64,000 nt of DNA from JBAOHV01 sp964450685 (lineage in GTDB: Bacteria > Actinomycetota > Acidimicrobiia > Acidimicrobiales > Microtrichaceae), in assembly GCA_964450685.1 (NCBI GenBank), contig CAYVDN010000006.1, positions 33,198 to 97,197 of the forward strand, given 5' to 3'. This document shows positions 41,823-50,993 of this stretch, piece by piece. Both the position numbers and the translations under genes were made by a program. How positions within the stretch are numbered: the first letter of the stretch is position 1; each line of letters starts with the position of its first letter. The notes below the pieces were generated by a model. It did not search any database. It was not told the origin of the DNA and saw nothing but the letters and a program-made list of their open reading frames with translations.

Positions 41823-44152
41823 GCGAGCTCACCGAGCGGCACCACCGAAGCAGCTGCGGCCGGGGTCGGCTTCTTGGACGCTGCTGGTTCCAGATCGGGC
41901 ACGCCTGCTGGCGCCCCGCGGCGACGCCTCGCAGGTTCGCGCGTCGGCTTGATGGCAGGGTCGCGCAGGTCGATGACCACCTGATCCGGTTCGACAGTGG
42001 ACGCGTCCGCGTCCTCGGCAGAGTCCGCGCCGACCCCTGCCACACCAGCGACAGTGAGGTCGACCTCGACGTCTGCTGTGCGAGGCAGCTTGTTCCACGG
42101 CAAACGAATCCCGGAGAACGCGGCAACCGCTGCCCTGATGACGGTCACGTAGAGGAGCTGTCGGTAGATGATCTGCTGCAGCGGGAGGACCAGCGCCCAC
42201 GCTGATCGTTCGTGGTCGAGGCGGAGGGCGTACCAGCCCATTGCGGTCGTCGAGAGCGTGACGGTGAGCCAGATGCCGAGCGTGAGCCTGTCAAGGTGCC
42301 CTGCAAGCAGTTGGGCCACCACGACCAGGTCCACGGCCGGCGCGAGAAGCGAGGCGAAGAAGCCCATCGTGAGCACGTATGGGAGCAGCAGGCGACCGGC
42401 ACGGCCGCCGTGTCCGGGCTCGATCAGCGACCCGCGATGCTTGTAGAGCGACTGGAGAATCCCGTAGTTCCAGCGCAGCCGCTGGCGGTACAGGCCCCGC
42501 AACGTCGACGGTGCCTCGGTCCAGGCTCTCGCGTCGGGAGCGAAATCGACCTTCCATCCGGCGCGCATCACTGCGAGGGTCAGATCGGTGTCCTCGGCAA
42601 GCGTGGTGCCGTCGATCCCCCCGGCGTCGATGATCGCTGAACGCCGGAATGCGCCCGCTGCGCCGGGCACGCACAACATGACACCGAAGTGGGCCGTGGC
42701 GCGGCGTTCGACCGCCGAGGCGATGCAGTACTCGACGTGCTGGAGGCTGCCCAGTAGGCCCGATCGGTTGCCCACCTTGGCGTTGCCGGCCACTGCACCG
42801 ACCTGAGGATCCGAGAACGGCCGGGCGAGCTCGGTCAGGGTCGTCGGCTCGAGGATGGTGTCGCCGTCGACCAGGACGACGATGTTGTGGCGAGCAGCCC
42901 GCACGCCGGTGTCCAGCGCCTGGGCTTTGCCGCGGTTCTGTTGACGGATGACCCGGACCTTCGCGAATTCGGGTGTGTCGAGGAGCTCGGCGGTTCGATC
43001 GGTCGAACCGTCGTCGACGACTATCACCTCGACCCTGCGGTGTCGGCTGCGCAGGATCGACCGGACCGTGGCCTCGATCACGTCCTCTTCGTTGTAGGCG
43101 GGTACGACCACACTCACTGCGCGGCGGACACGACGGGGTCGTGATGCAGCGGCTGCCCGGCGTCGTTTCACCTGGCTGCGATGGGCGAGCCACATCAGGA
43201 TGACGGTGCGCGCCAGCGTGAGAACCACGACGACGATGCTCGCCGCCCGGACGAGTGACTCGGCGCGCTGGAGCAGCTCGCTGCTCGTCACAAGGGTCGT
43301 GCCCAGAAGTTGCTCACGGCCGCTCACTGGGTTTGGTGCGGCCATGTCCGCCATGTCGGAGACCGTGACGAACTCGTATCCCTGTGCACGGAGCATGGGG
43401 ATCATCCGATCGAGCAGCTCGATCGTGCGGGAGCGGTCGCCGCCGCCGTCGTGGAGTGTGACCACCGAGCTCGTGCCGAGTGTCGGCAACGACTGGGCAA
43501 GCAGGTCGTCCACGTCGTAGCGGGAGTCGAAGTCCTTCACGGCTTGGGACGACAGTGCGAGGATCATCCCCCTGTTGGCTGCCTTGCGCGCTGCGGCCAG
43601 CTCGTCCTCGGGAAGGAAGTCTCCTGACCCGCTGTAGGGCGGACGGAACGACGTTGGTGCACTTCCCGTGATACCTCCCACGACTCGCTGGGTGAGGTCG
43701 ATCTGGCGAGCGACCTGATCCTGGGTGAGCGTTCCCATGAGCGGGTGCGTGTAGGAGTGGTTACCGATCTCGTGCCCTGCTGCGGCCAGGTCCGCGATCA
43801 GGTCGGGTGACCGCAGCGCCTCCTGGCCGACCACGTAGAACGTTCCGACCGCACCGTTGCGTTCGAGCGCCTCAGCGATCCGAGGAGTCCACTCGGGGTC
43901 CGGGCCGTCGTCGAAGGTCAGGGCGATCGTTCTCGGTGGCAGCGATATGCCCACGGCCTCTGAGCCGCTCACGTCGACCAGTGGGCCGGTTCCCTCCAGT
44001 TCCGGGTTGACGGTGTGGGCGCGGTCTTCGACCTGCGACTCCTCGACCGACCGTCCGACGAACATCTCGGCCCTGCGCGAGAACATCGCAAGCGCGATGA
44101 TCGCTAAGCACCCGAAGGCGACCGCCCCCACAGTGATTACGCGCCGACTCAA
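41819..44152 (-). CDS. Bifunctional polysaccharide deacetylase - family 2 glycosyltransferase (MatB-like)
   Basis: 777 residues. N-terminal transmembrane anchor; extracytoplasmic NodB-type deacetylase with TFDDGPDPEW (residues 79-88) and HEIGNHSYTHPLM; a second transmembrane helix; cytoplasmic GT2 domain with VVDDGSTDRT, LVDGDT, EDTDLTL and QRLRWNYG; several transmembrane helices; disordered tail. The order matches MatB of Streptomyces, which makes a PNAG-like matrix polymer. It would join and partly deacetylate N-acetylglucosamine units. TTG start chosen because GGAGG lies 6 nt upstream. Confidence 0.88.
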   Translation of the reverse strand: MSRRVITVGAVAFGCLAIIALAMFSRRAEMFVGRSVEESQVEDRAHTVNPELEGTGPLVDVSGSEAVGISLPPRTIALTFDDGPDPEWTPRIAEALERNGAVGTFYVVGQEALRSPDLIADLAAAGHEIGNHSYTHPLMGTLTQDQVARQIDLTQRVVGGITGSAPTSFRPPYSGSGDFLPEDELAAARKAANRGMILALSSQAVKDFDSRYDVDDLLAQSLPTLGTSSVVTLHDGGGDRSRTIELLDRMIPMLRAQGYEFVTVSDMADMAAPNPVSGREQLLGTTLVTSSELLQRAESLVRAASIVVVVLTLARTVILMWLAHRSQVKRRRAAAASRPRRVRRAVSVVVPAYNEEDVIEATVRSILRSRHRRVEVIVVDDGSTDRTAELLDTPEFAKVRVIRQQNRGKAQALDTGVRAARHNIVVLVDGDTILEPTTLTELARPFSDPQVGAVAGNAKVGNRSGLLGSLQHVEYCIASAVERRATAHFGVMLCVPGAAGAFRRSAIIDAGGIDGTTLAEDTDLTLAVMRAGWKVDFAPDARAWTEAPSTLRGLYRQRLRWNYGILQSLYKHRGSLIEPGHGGRAGRLLLPYVLTMGFFASLLAPAVDLVVVAQLLAGHLDRLTLGIWLTVTLSTTAMGWYALRLDHERSAWALVLPLQQIIYRQLLYVTVIRAAVAAFSGIRLPWNKLPRTADVEVDLTVAGVAGVGADSAEDADASTVEPDQVVIDLRDPAIKPTREPARRRRGAPAGVPDLEPAASKKPTPAAAASVVPLGELA

Positions 44153-44476
44153 CGCTTTCCTCCGCCATTCCGTTACCCCGCTCGGGTCGACGCGCCACCG
44201 CCCCTTTGGTGCGCTTCTCGAAACGGGTCACCCTTCAGAGCCCCCAGCGGACCCTTCTCCACATGCTGTTTACATGTCGGTGATGGGCGCCGCAACTGGT
44301 CTTTCTTCCCGCCTCGGCACGAGAGTCGGGTCGCGACGCTTCGAACGAGAGTCGGGTCGCGACGCGACTCCCCGCTGGGGATCGACAAAACCGGCACGGG
44401 TGACGGCCGATCTGCGTACTGTTGGTCATTCCCCCCGGGGTGGGCGGGATTTCGGAGCCTGTCCAGGCAGGCGGAA
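44153..44476. other. Divergent intergenic region with a 21-bp direct repeat
   Basis: A 324-bp region without a gene. It holds the SD of the matB-like gene (GGAGG), an inverted repeat ACATG...CATGT (44261-44277), the direct repeat at 44319-44365 and a TACTGT hexamer (44417-44422) that could drive the lipoprotein gene. Confidence 0.5.
44319..44365. repeat. 21-bp perfect direct repeat upstream of matB-like gene
   Basis: Two identical 21-nt copies at 44319-44339 and 44345-44365 (period 26, about two and a half helical turns), with core GAGTCGGGTCGCGACGC. The spacing could suit two copies of a DNA-binding protein. Confidence 0.75.
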
Positions 44477-44893
44477 ATGGGGAACCCGATGTCGAGATCA
44501 GCGGTCAGGTCAGCCGCGGCAGCACTTCTGGTTGCATCTGCCGCGTTGGGAGCTTGCACCACGCCATCGTCGCCGAGTTGGGCGGAGGCGGGGTGCTACG
44601 ACTCACCCGAGGCCGATGCTCCTGACCTGCGGTTCAGCGGGTCGGCGAACAGGAACGGCAATCTCACAGTCTCGCTGGATCTGTCGACGTTCACACTCTC
44701 CGACGACGGCACCTGCTCGGGAGTCCCGCTCGGCGAACCGAACACGATGACGCTGGTACGCGCGGGCGACGAGGCAGAGGCGACAGCGGACTGCGTCGCT
44801 CTTGGCTACTCCAACGGGGTTGGTCAGATCGAACTGCAGTACCCGGCCTTCCCGTCTGATGCCTGGGTCTGCAACCCGCCACCACTCAGCTGA
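44477..44893 (+). CDS. Small secreted lipoprotein
   Basis: 138 residues, or 134 from ATG 44489. Signal peptide with lipobox (ALLVASAALGAC, Cys near residue 27) and a Cys-containing beta-type domain (YDSPEADAPDLRFSGSANRN). No family recognised; antigen-like lipoproteins of this size are common in actinobacteria. Confidence 0.65.
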   Translation: MGNPMSRSAVRSAAAALLVASAALGACTTPSSPSWAEAGCYDSPEADAPDLRFSGSANRNGNLTVSLDLSTFTLSDDGTCSGVPLGEPNTMTLVRAGDEAEATADCVALGYSNGVGQIELQYPAFPSDAWVCNPPPLS

Positions 44894-44946
44894 AGCGAGC
44901 CGAGGGATCGGCCGATGACGAGGTCGGCCCTGGCCAGTCAGCGTGA

Positions 44947-46443
44947 TCAGCGGTTGGAAGGGAATCCGAGATCCACCGCGCTCGTGGAAGGGTCCGGCCA
45001 GCGGGACGTGACGACCTTGGTACGGGTGCAGAAGCGGATGCCGTCGGGCCCGTAGATGTGGGTGTCGCCGAAGAGCGAGGCCTTCCAGCCGCCGAACGAG
45101 TGGTAGGCGACGGGCACCGGGATGGGGACGTTGACTCCGACCATGCCGACCTCCACGTCGAACTGATACTGACGTGCAGCGCCTCCGTCGCGGGTGAAGA
45201 TCGCAGTGCCGTTGCCGAACGCATGTCGATTGACGACGCCGACTGCTTCCTCATAGGAGTCGACGCGTACGACCGCCAGCACCGGTCCGAACACCTCGTG
45301 GCGGTGGATGTCCATCTCCTCGGTGACATGGTCGATCAGGGTCGGACCCAACCAGAAGCCGTCGCCGTCCCTGGAGATCTCACGTCCGTCGACGATCAGC
45401 GTTGCGCCTGCCTGTCCGGCGCGGCCAATGTGGTCGGCGACGTTGTCGCGGTGCTCGGCGGTGATGAGCGGCCCCATCTCGGCGTCAGGCTGGTCGCCAG
45501 GAGCGACGACGATCGCGGGGATGCGTTGCTGGATCGCTTCGACGAGCGGGTCCGCGATGGCGCCGACGGCAACCGCGACCGAGATCGCCATGCAGCGCTC
45601 GCCCGCCGAACCGTAGGCAGCGGAGACCGCAGCGTCGGCTGCGGCGTCGATGTCGGCGTCGGGCAGCACGACCATGTGGTTCTTGGCGCCGCCGAGGGCC
45701 TGGACTCGTTTGCCCCGGGCTGTGGCGCGCTCGTAGATGCTCCGTGCGATCGGCGTGGAACCGACGAAGGAGATCGCCTTCACATCGGGGTGTTCGATCA
45801 GGCGCTCCACGGCCTCGCGGTCTCCTTGGACGACGTTGAACACCCCAGGGGGGAGCCCGGCGCGGTCGAACAGGTCGGCCAGCAGGAGCGACGCGGACGG
45901 GTCCTTCTCGGAAGGCTTCAGCACGAAGGTGTTGCCGCACGCGATCGCCGTGGCCAGCATCCACATGGGCACCATCACCGGGAAGTTGAACGGCGTTATC
46001 CCAGCCATGACCCCGACGGGCTGGCGGATCGAATAGACGTCGACGCCCGTGGCGACCTGCTCGCTGTAGTCACCCTTGAGCGCGGCAGGTACGCCACACG
46101 CGAACTCGGCATTCTCGATACCCCGCGAGACCTCACCCAGCGCGTCGGAGTGCACCTTGCCGTGCTCTGATGTGATGACTCGGGCGAGCTCGTCGCGGTG
46201 CTCGTCGAGCAGCGCCCTGAAGCGGAAGAGGATGTCGGTGCGTCTGGCGAGCGGTGTGGCGCGCCAGGCAGGGAAGGCTGCCGCGGCACTCGCCACGGCA
46301 GTGTCCACCTCGGCAGCCGAGGCCAGGTCGACGGCGCCGGTCTGGATACCCGTCGCAGGGTTGAAGACGGCTCCGGAGAGCCCCGAACTGCCGGGGGTCA
46401 CCTTGCCGTCGATGAAGTGGGAGATGGCGTTGGGAGTGCTCAC
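44947..46443 (-). CDS. mmsA: Methylmalonate/malonate-semialdehyde dehydrogenase (CoA-acylating)
   Basis: 498 residues from GTG 46443 (SD GGAG 4 nt upstream). Aldehyde dehydrogenase fold: TPFNFPVMVPMWMLATAIAC, FVGSTPIARSIYERA, catalytic Cys in AYGSAGERCMAIS, and the MmsA-typical HYGPDG-like end (IYGPDGIRFCTRTKVVTSRW). It converts (methyl)malonate semialdehyde to propionyl- or acetyl-CoA. It lies 8 bp after the aminoaldehyde dehydrogenase gene. Confidence 0.88.
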   Translation of the reverse strand: MSTPNAISHFIDGKVTPGSSGLSGAVFNPATGIQTGAVDLASAAEVDTAVASAAAAFPAWRATPLARRTDILFRFRALLDEHRDELARVITSEHGKVHSDALGEVSRGIENAEFACGVPAALKGDYSEQVATGVDVYSIRQPVGVMAGITPFNFPVMVPMWMLATAIACGNTFVLKPSEKDPSASLLLADLFDRAGLPPGVFNVVQGDREAVERLIEHPDVKAISFVGSTPIARSIYERATARGKRVQALGGAKNHMVVLPDADIDAAADAAVSAAYGSAGERCMAISVAVAVGAIADPLVEAIQQRIPAIVVAPGDQPDAEMGPLITAEHRDNVADHIGRAGQAGATLIVDGREISRDGDGFWLGPTLIDHVTEEMDIHRHEVFGPVLAVVRVDSYEEAVGVVNRHAFGNGTAIFTRDGGAARQYQFDVEVGMVGVNVPIPVPVAYHSFGGWKASLFGDTHIYGPDGIRFCTRTKVVTSRWPDPSTSAVDLGFPSNR

Positions 46444-46451
46444 TTGTCTCC

Positions 46452-47903
46452 TCAGTCCTGGCCGGCGGAGCCGACCGCGTCGCCGAGCTTGATCATCACG
46501 TGCTTCAGCTCCGTGTACGCCTCGACCGCGTAGACAGACATGTCCTTGCCGTAGCCGGACTGCTTGAAACCGCCGTGGGGCATCTCGGACATGATCGGTA
46601 TGTGGTCGTTGACCCAGACCGTTCCGAAACGCAGTCCCTTTGCCATGCGCATGGCCCTTCCCACATCGCTGGTCCAGACCGATGCGGCGAGGCCGTAGTC
46701 GACACCATTGGCCCACTCGAGAAGGGTTGCCTCGTCAGGAGCGCGCTGCACGGTCACGACTGGGCCGAAAACCTCTCGCTGGGCGATCTCTGAGTCCTGC
46801 GACACTCCGGCCAGCACGGTCGGCTCGTAGAACCACCCGGCACCGTCGCGAACCGACGCCCCGGTGACGGCCTCTGCGCCGGCCTCGACAGCCCTGGCGA
46901 CCATCCCGGCGACCCGCTCGCGCTGCTCGGCGGAGACCAGCGGACCCATTGCCGTGTCGGGATCGTTCGGATCGCCCGTGCGAATCCCGGAAACTCCCTC
47001 GGCGAGACGTCCGACCAGATCGTCGTACACACCCGACCCGGCGATGACCCGGCACGGAGCGGTGCAGTCCTGGCCGGAGTTGTAGTAGCTGGCCTCGGTC
47101 AGGTTGGCGACGACACCTTCGACGTCGGCATCGTCGAAGACGACCACCGGGGCCTTGCCGCCCAACTCCAGGTGGACCCGCTTCAGCGACTCGGATGCTG
47201 CGCGGGCGACCGCCTTGCCGGCGGTGACGCTGCCGGTCAGCGACACCATCGCCACGTCCGGGTGTTCGACCAGCGCGACACCGGCGGTCTCGCCGCGGCC
47301 ACACACCACGTTGAGAACACCCGGGGGCAGGATGTCGGAGGCCAGCTCCGCGAGCCGCAGAGCCGTGTAGGGGGTCAGCTCGGACGGCTTCAACACGACG
47401 GTGTTGCCTACCGTCAGGGCAGGACCGAGCTTCCAGGTGGCCATGTTCAGTGGGTAGTTCCACGGGGCGATCGAGCCGACCACGCCGACGGGCTCGCGGC
47501 GCAGCATCGACGTGTAGCCCTCCATGTACTCGCCTGCCGCGCGGCCCTCGAGGAAACGTCCGGCGCTCGCGAAGAACCGCCAGTTGTCGAGCGTCAGGTC
47601 CATCTCGAACTCGAGGATGGAGACTGGCTTGCCGACGTTGAGTGACTCGATCCGGCTGAGCTCGGGCAGGTCCTTCTCGATCGCGTCCGCAAGGGCGTGA
47701 AGAGCTTCGCTGCGCTCGCGTGGGGTCTTGGCGGCCCACGCAGGGAAGGCAGCAGCCGCGGCACGTACTGCGGAATCGACGTCGGAGTCGTCGCTCGAGG
47801 GGACCGACCCGATCGCCGCACCGGTGGCGGGGTTGATCACCTCGTCAGTAGCGCCGCTGCGAGCTGGCTGCCATTCGTTGCCGATGAAGTTGAGGTCGGG
47901 CAT
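46452..47903 (-). CDS. Aminoaldehyde dehydrogenase (gamma-aminobutyraldehyde dehydrogenase type)
   Basis: 483 residues, NAD-dependent aldehyde dehydrogenase: APWNYPLNMATWKLGPAL, SLTGSVTAGKAVARA, ELGGKAPVVVFDDADVE with catalytic Cys in NSGQDCTAPCRV. The best family match is PatD/YdcW, which oxidises 4-aminobutanal to GABA; 3-aminopropanal is another possible substrate. ATG 47903 has GGGGGAA as SD. It is divergent from the aminotransferase gene across a palindromic site. Confidence 0.82.
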   Translation of the reverse strand: MPDLNFIGNEWQPARSGATDEVINPATGAAIGSVPSSDDSDVDSAVRAAAAAFPAWAAKTPRERSEALHALADAIEKDLPELSRIESLNVGKPVSILEFEMDLTLDNWRFFASAGRFLEGRAAGEYMEGYTSMLRREPVGVVGSIAPWNYPLNMATWKLGPALTVGNTVVLKPSELTPYTALRLAELASDILPPGVLNVVCGRGETAGVALVEHPDVAMVSLTGSVTAGKAVARAASESLKRVHLELGGKAPVVVFDDADVEGVVANLTEASYYNSGQDCTAPCRVIAGSGVYDDLVGRLAEGVSGIRTGDPNDPDTAMGPLVSAEQRERVAGMVARAVEAGAEAVTGASVRDGAGWFYEPTVLAGVSQDSEIAQREVFGPVVTVQRAPDEATLLEWANGVDYGLAASVWTSDVGRAMRMAKGLRFGTVWVNDHIPIMSEMPHGGFKQSGYGKDMSVYAVEAYTELKHVMIKLGDAVGSAGQD

Positions 47904-47960
47904 TGTCGTTCCCCCTGGACGAGCGATCTGATCGTCAGTCTGGCATAATTGGAACGATTC

Positions 47961-47997
47961 GATAGCAAAAGTCGTAGATTACGACGAAATCGCTATC
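47961..47997. promoter_or_regulatory. Nested palindrome in the divergent catabolic promoter
   Basis: Inner arms GTCGTA (47971-47976) and TACGAC (47980-47985) and outer arms GATAGC (47961-47966) and GCTATC (47992-47997); the two centres differ by one base. A TAGATT hexamer (47975-47980) sits at the centre. It is a likely operator for the linked Lrp-type regulator. Confidence 0.6.
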
Positions 47998-48009
47998 CGG
48001 GGGGTTGCA

Positions 48010-49380
48010 ATGACGTCCACCGACGGATCTCCGACTGCCAACCAGTCGGAACACCTGTGGTTGCACTACTCCCAGCTTGCACACGATGCCGGCAACGACC
48101 TCGTGGTAATCGAGCGCGGCGAGGGCGCCTACGTCTGGGACACCCAGGGTCGCAAATATCTGGACGGTCTCGCCGGGCTGTTCGTGGTGCAGGTGGGGCA
48201 TGGTCGTCGCGAGCTTGCCCGGGCGGCCGCTGAACAGGCCGAGAAGCTGGCCTTCTTCCCTCTCTGGACCTATGCGCACCCGACAGCGATCGAACTGGCG
48301 GCACGGCTGTCCGACCTGGCCCCAGGCGACCTCAACAGGGTCTTCCTGACCACCGGCGGCGGCGAGGCGGTCGAGACTGCATGGAAGCTCGCTGTGCAGT
48401 ACTTCCGTGAGGTCGGCCAGCCGGAGCGGGTGAAGGTCGTCGCACGCCAGACCGCCTACCACGGCTCGAACATCGGCGCGCTGAACATCACCGGACTCGA
48501 CGGGATCAAGGAGCCCTTCCTGCCACTGCTGAACGGGCAGGGTGTGCACGTCCCCAACACCAACCACTACCGCTGCGCGGATACAGCTGACCCCACCGCC
48601 TGCGGTCGTGCAGCCGCTGACGACATCGAGAAGGCCATCCTGGCCGCCGGGCCCGAGACGGTCGCAGCGGTGTTCCTGGAGCCGGTTCAGAACGCGGGCG
48701 GCTGCTTCGTGCCTCCGCCCGGCTACTTCGAACGGGTGCGGGAGATCTGCGACCGATACGGGGTGCTGTTGGTCTCCGACGAGGTGATCTGCGCGTTCGG
48801 CAGGCTGGGGGACTGGTTCGGAGCTTCGCGGCTCGGCTACCAGCCCGACATGATCACCTTCGCCAAGGGGCTCACCTCGGGTTACTCGCCGCTCGGAGGT
48901 CTGCTGGTCAGCGAGCGTCTCGCCGAGCCGTTCAACGAGGGTTCCAATTCGTTCCTGCACGGCATCACCTTCGGGGGCCACCCCGTCAGTTGCGCGGTGG
49001 CGCTCGCCAACCTGGACCTGATGACGCGCGAGGACCTGAACGGGCGTGTGCGCGGGATGGAGGACCAGTTCCGCGACGCACTCGAGTCGGCCCTGCTCGA
49101 CCTGCCGATCGTCACCGAAGTGCGCGGCATGGGCTACTTCTACGGCATCGAGCTCACCAACGACGGAACGCCGTTCACCGACGACGAGTGCGACTGGCTG
49201 ATCCGTGGGTTCCTGTCCACACGTCTCCTGGAGAACGGACTGGTGTGCCGCTCAGACGACCGCGGCGACCCGGTCATCCAGCTGTCACCGCCGTTGGTCG
49301 CCGGCCCGGGCGAGTTCGACCAGATGGCGTCGATCATCCGACTCACGCTCGAGCAGGCGTGGAAGGAGCTGGGTCGATGA
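48010..49380 (+). CDS. Class III (omega) aminotransferase
   Basis: 456 residues, PLP fold type I. LTTGGGEAVETAWKLAVQYF binds phosphate, LLVSDEVICAFGRLG contains the cofactor Asp, and MITFAKGLTSGYSPLGG carries the Schiff-base Lys. Relatives transfer amino groups from putrescine, GABA or beta-alanine to pyruvate. Coupling to alanine dehydrogenase (ATGA overlap) argues for pyruvate as acceptor. SD CGGGGGG lies 9 nt before the ATG. Confidence 0.85.
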   Translation: MTSTDGSPTANQSEHLWLHYSQLAHDAGNDLVVIERGEGAYVWDTQGRKYLDGLAGLFVVQVGHGRRELARAAAEQAEKLAFFPLWTYAHPTAIELAARLSDLAPGDLNRVFLTTGGGEAVETAWKLAVQYFREVGQPERVKVVARQTAYHGSNIGALNITGLDGIKEPFLPLLNGQGVHVPNTNHYRCADTADPTACGRAAADDIEKAILAAGPETVAAVFLEPVQNAGGCFVPPPGYFERVREICDRYGVLLVSDEVICAFGRLGDWFGASRLGYQPDMITFAKGLTSGYSPLGGLLVSERLAEPFNEGSNSFLHGITFGGHPVSCAVALANLDLMTREDLNGRVRGMEDQFRDALESALLDLPIVTEVRGMGYFYGIELTNDGTPFTDDECDWLIRGFLSTRLLENGLVCRSDDRGDPVIQLSPPLVAGPGEFDQMASIIRLTLEQAWKELGR

Positions 49381-50519
49381 GCGCACTGACCGTCGGCGTG
49401 CCGACCGAGGTGAAGGCAGACGAGAGGCGTGTCGCCCTGACCCCCGACGGCGCCCGTGAGCTCGTCTCGCGCGATGTGAAGGTGCTCGTGCAGGCCGGCG
49501 CCGGATCCGGCGTCGGGGTGTCGGATCAGGACTATGCGGACGCTGGGGCCGAGGTCGTGACTGACGCAGCCGAGGTGTGGAGCCGGGCGGGGCTCGTCTG
49601 CAAGGTCAAGGAACCCCAGCCCGACGAGTTGGCCCACCTGCGCGACGACCTCACGCTGTTCACATACCTGCACCTGGCCGCATACCCCGAGGTGGCCAGG
49701 GCGCTGTGCGACGCGGGGACCACCGGGATCGCCTACGAGACGGTGATGCGACCCGACGGACATCTGCCGCTGCTCGCCCCGATGAGCGAGATCGCCGGAC
49801 GGATGGCGGTCCAGGCAGGAGCCCGTTTCCTGGAAGCGCCACAGGGTGGCAGGGGAGTGCTGATGTCGGGGGCGCCGGGTGTACGGCCCGCCAAGGTTGC
49901 TGTTCTCGGCGCCGGCAACGTGGGCTGGAACGCCGCGATGATCGCCGCCGGGATGGGCGCCGAGGTGACCCTGCTGGACCTGAACCTCGACCGACTCCGC
50001 ACGTTGGAGCCGACGCTGCCGGGCAGGATCACGACGCTCGCATCCAACCGTGGCAGCATCGAGCGGAGCGTCGCCGAGGCCGACCTGGTGATCGGTGCGG
50101 TGCTGGTGGCAGGGGGCCGTGCGCCGACGGTCGTCACCGAGGCGATGGTGGCCGCCATGCGGCCGGGATCGGTCGTCGCGGACGTGGCGATCGACCAGGG
50201 CGGATGCATCGAGACCGCCCGCGAAACCTCCCACCACGACCCCGTGTACAAGGTCCACGGCGTGCAGCACTACTGCGTTGGCAACATCCCCGGCGCGGTG
50301 CCGGTCACCTCCACGGCGGCCCTGACCAACGCCACGCTGCCGTACGTCGTCTCGCTAGCGACCTTGGGTCCGGGTGAGGCGTGCAGGCGTGACCCGGTGC
50401 TGGCAGGCGGTCTCAACACCGAGGCGGGCTCGGTGGTCCACACCGTCGTCGCGGCTGCGTTGGGCCAGGCAAAGGCTGACACCGCTGAGCTGTCCGGCTC
50501 CACCCACGCGGCGGCGTGA
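49377..50519 (+). CDS. ald: Alanine dehydrogenase
   Basis: 380 residues. MSALTVGVPTEVKADERRVA and LVCKVKEPQ (substrate Lys), FTYLHLAAYP (catalytic His), NAD-binding VAVLGAGNVGWNAAMIAAGM. It interconverts L-alanine with pyruvate plus ammonia and should regenerate the amino acceptor of the preceding aminotransferase. The ATG overlaps the aminotransferase stop by 4 nt. Confidence 0.94.
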   Translation: MSALTVGVPTEVKADERRVALTPDGARELVSRDVKVLVQAGAGSGVGVSDQDYADAGAEVVTDAAEVWSRAGLVCKVKEPQPDELAHLRDDLTLFTYLHLAAYPEVARALCDAGTTGIAYETVMRPDGHLPLLAPMSEIAGRMAVQAGARFLEAPQGGRGVLMSGAPGVRPAKVAVLGAGNVGWNAAMIAAGMGAEVTLLDLNLDRLRTLEPTLPGRITTLASNRGSIERSVAEADLVIGAVLVAGGRAPTVVTEAMVAAMRPGSVVADVAIDQGGCIETARETSHHDPVYKVHGVQHYCVGNIPGAVPVTSTAALTNATLPYVVSLATLGPGEACRRDPVLAGGLNTEAGSVVHTVVAAALGQAKADTAELSGSTHAAA

Positions 50520-50523
50520 GGTC

Positions 50524-50991
50524 GTGAACGACAACGGGCACCCGCTCGACATCGACGAGACGGACAAGGCGATCATCCGGGAACTCCAGGTCGACGGTCG
50601 GATGCCGTACTCCAAGCTGGGTCCGGCAGTGGGTCTGTCCCAGGCCGCTGCCCGCCAACGCGTCCAGCGTCTGGTCGATCGGGGAGTAATGCAGGTCGTC
50701 GCGGTAACCGACCCAGCGATGCTGGGCTTCGCCGTGCAGGCCCTCGTAGGAATAGAGGTCACCGGCGACGTCAGGGTCGTCGCGGATGCACTCGCCACGA
50801 TGGACGAGGTCGAGTACGTCGTGATCACCGCCGGCCGCTACGACGTGTTCGTCGAGGTGGTCTGTCTCGACATGGCGCACCTGCTGGAGCTGGTCAACGA
50901 CAGGATCAGGGTGCTCGAGGGCGTGAACGGAACCGAGATCTTCTCGTATCTCAACCTGGTCAAGCAGACCTATAGCTGGGGAGCACGCTGA
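50524..50991 (+). CDS. Lrp/AsnC-family transcription regulator
   Basis: 155 residues from GTG 50524. Winged HTH (DETDKAIIRELQVDGRMPYS; VGLSQAAARQRVQRLVDRGV) and a RAM ligand-binding domain (VQALVGIEVTGDVRVVADAL). Lrp-type proteins sense amino acids. It lies 4 nt after ald and 2 nt before the FAD oxidase gene and probably controls this cluster. Confidence 0.9.
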   Translation: MNDNGHPLDIDETDKAIIRELQVDGRMPYSKLGPAVGLSQAAARQRVQRLVDRGVMQVVAVTDPAMLGFAVQALVGIEVTGDVRVVADALATMDEVEYVVITAGRYDVFVEVVCLDMAHLLELVNDRIRVLEGVNGTEIFSYLNLVKQTYSWGAR

Positions 50992-50993
50992 GA

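Noticed and set aside
44153..44280. A riboswitch (c-di-AMP type) in the matB-like leader
   Set aside because: Some GC-rich stretches resemble conserved blocks but the pairings and order of the consensus cannot be fitted by eye.
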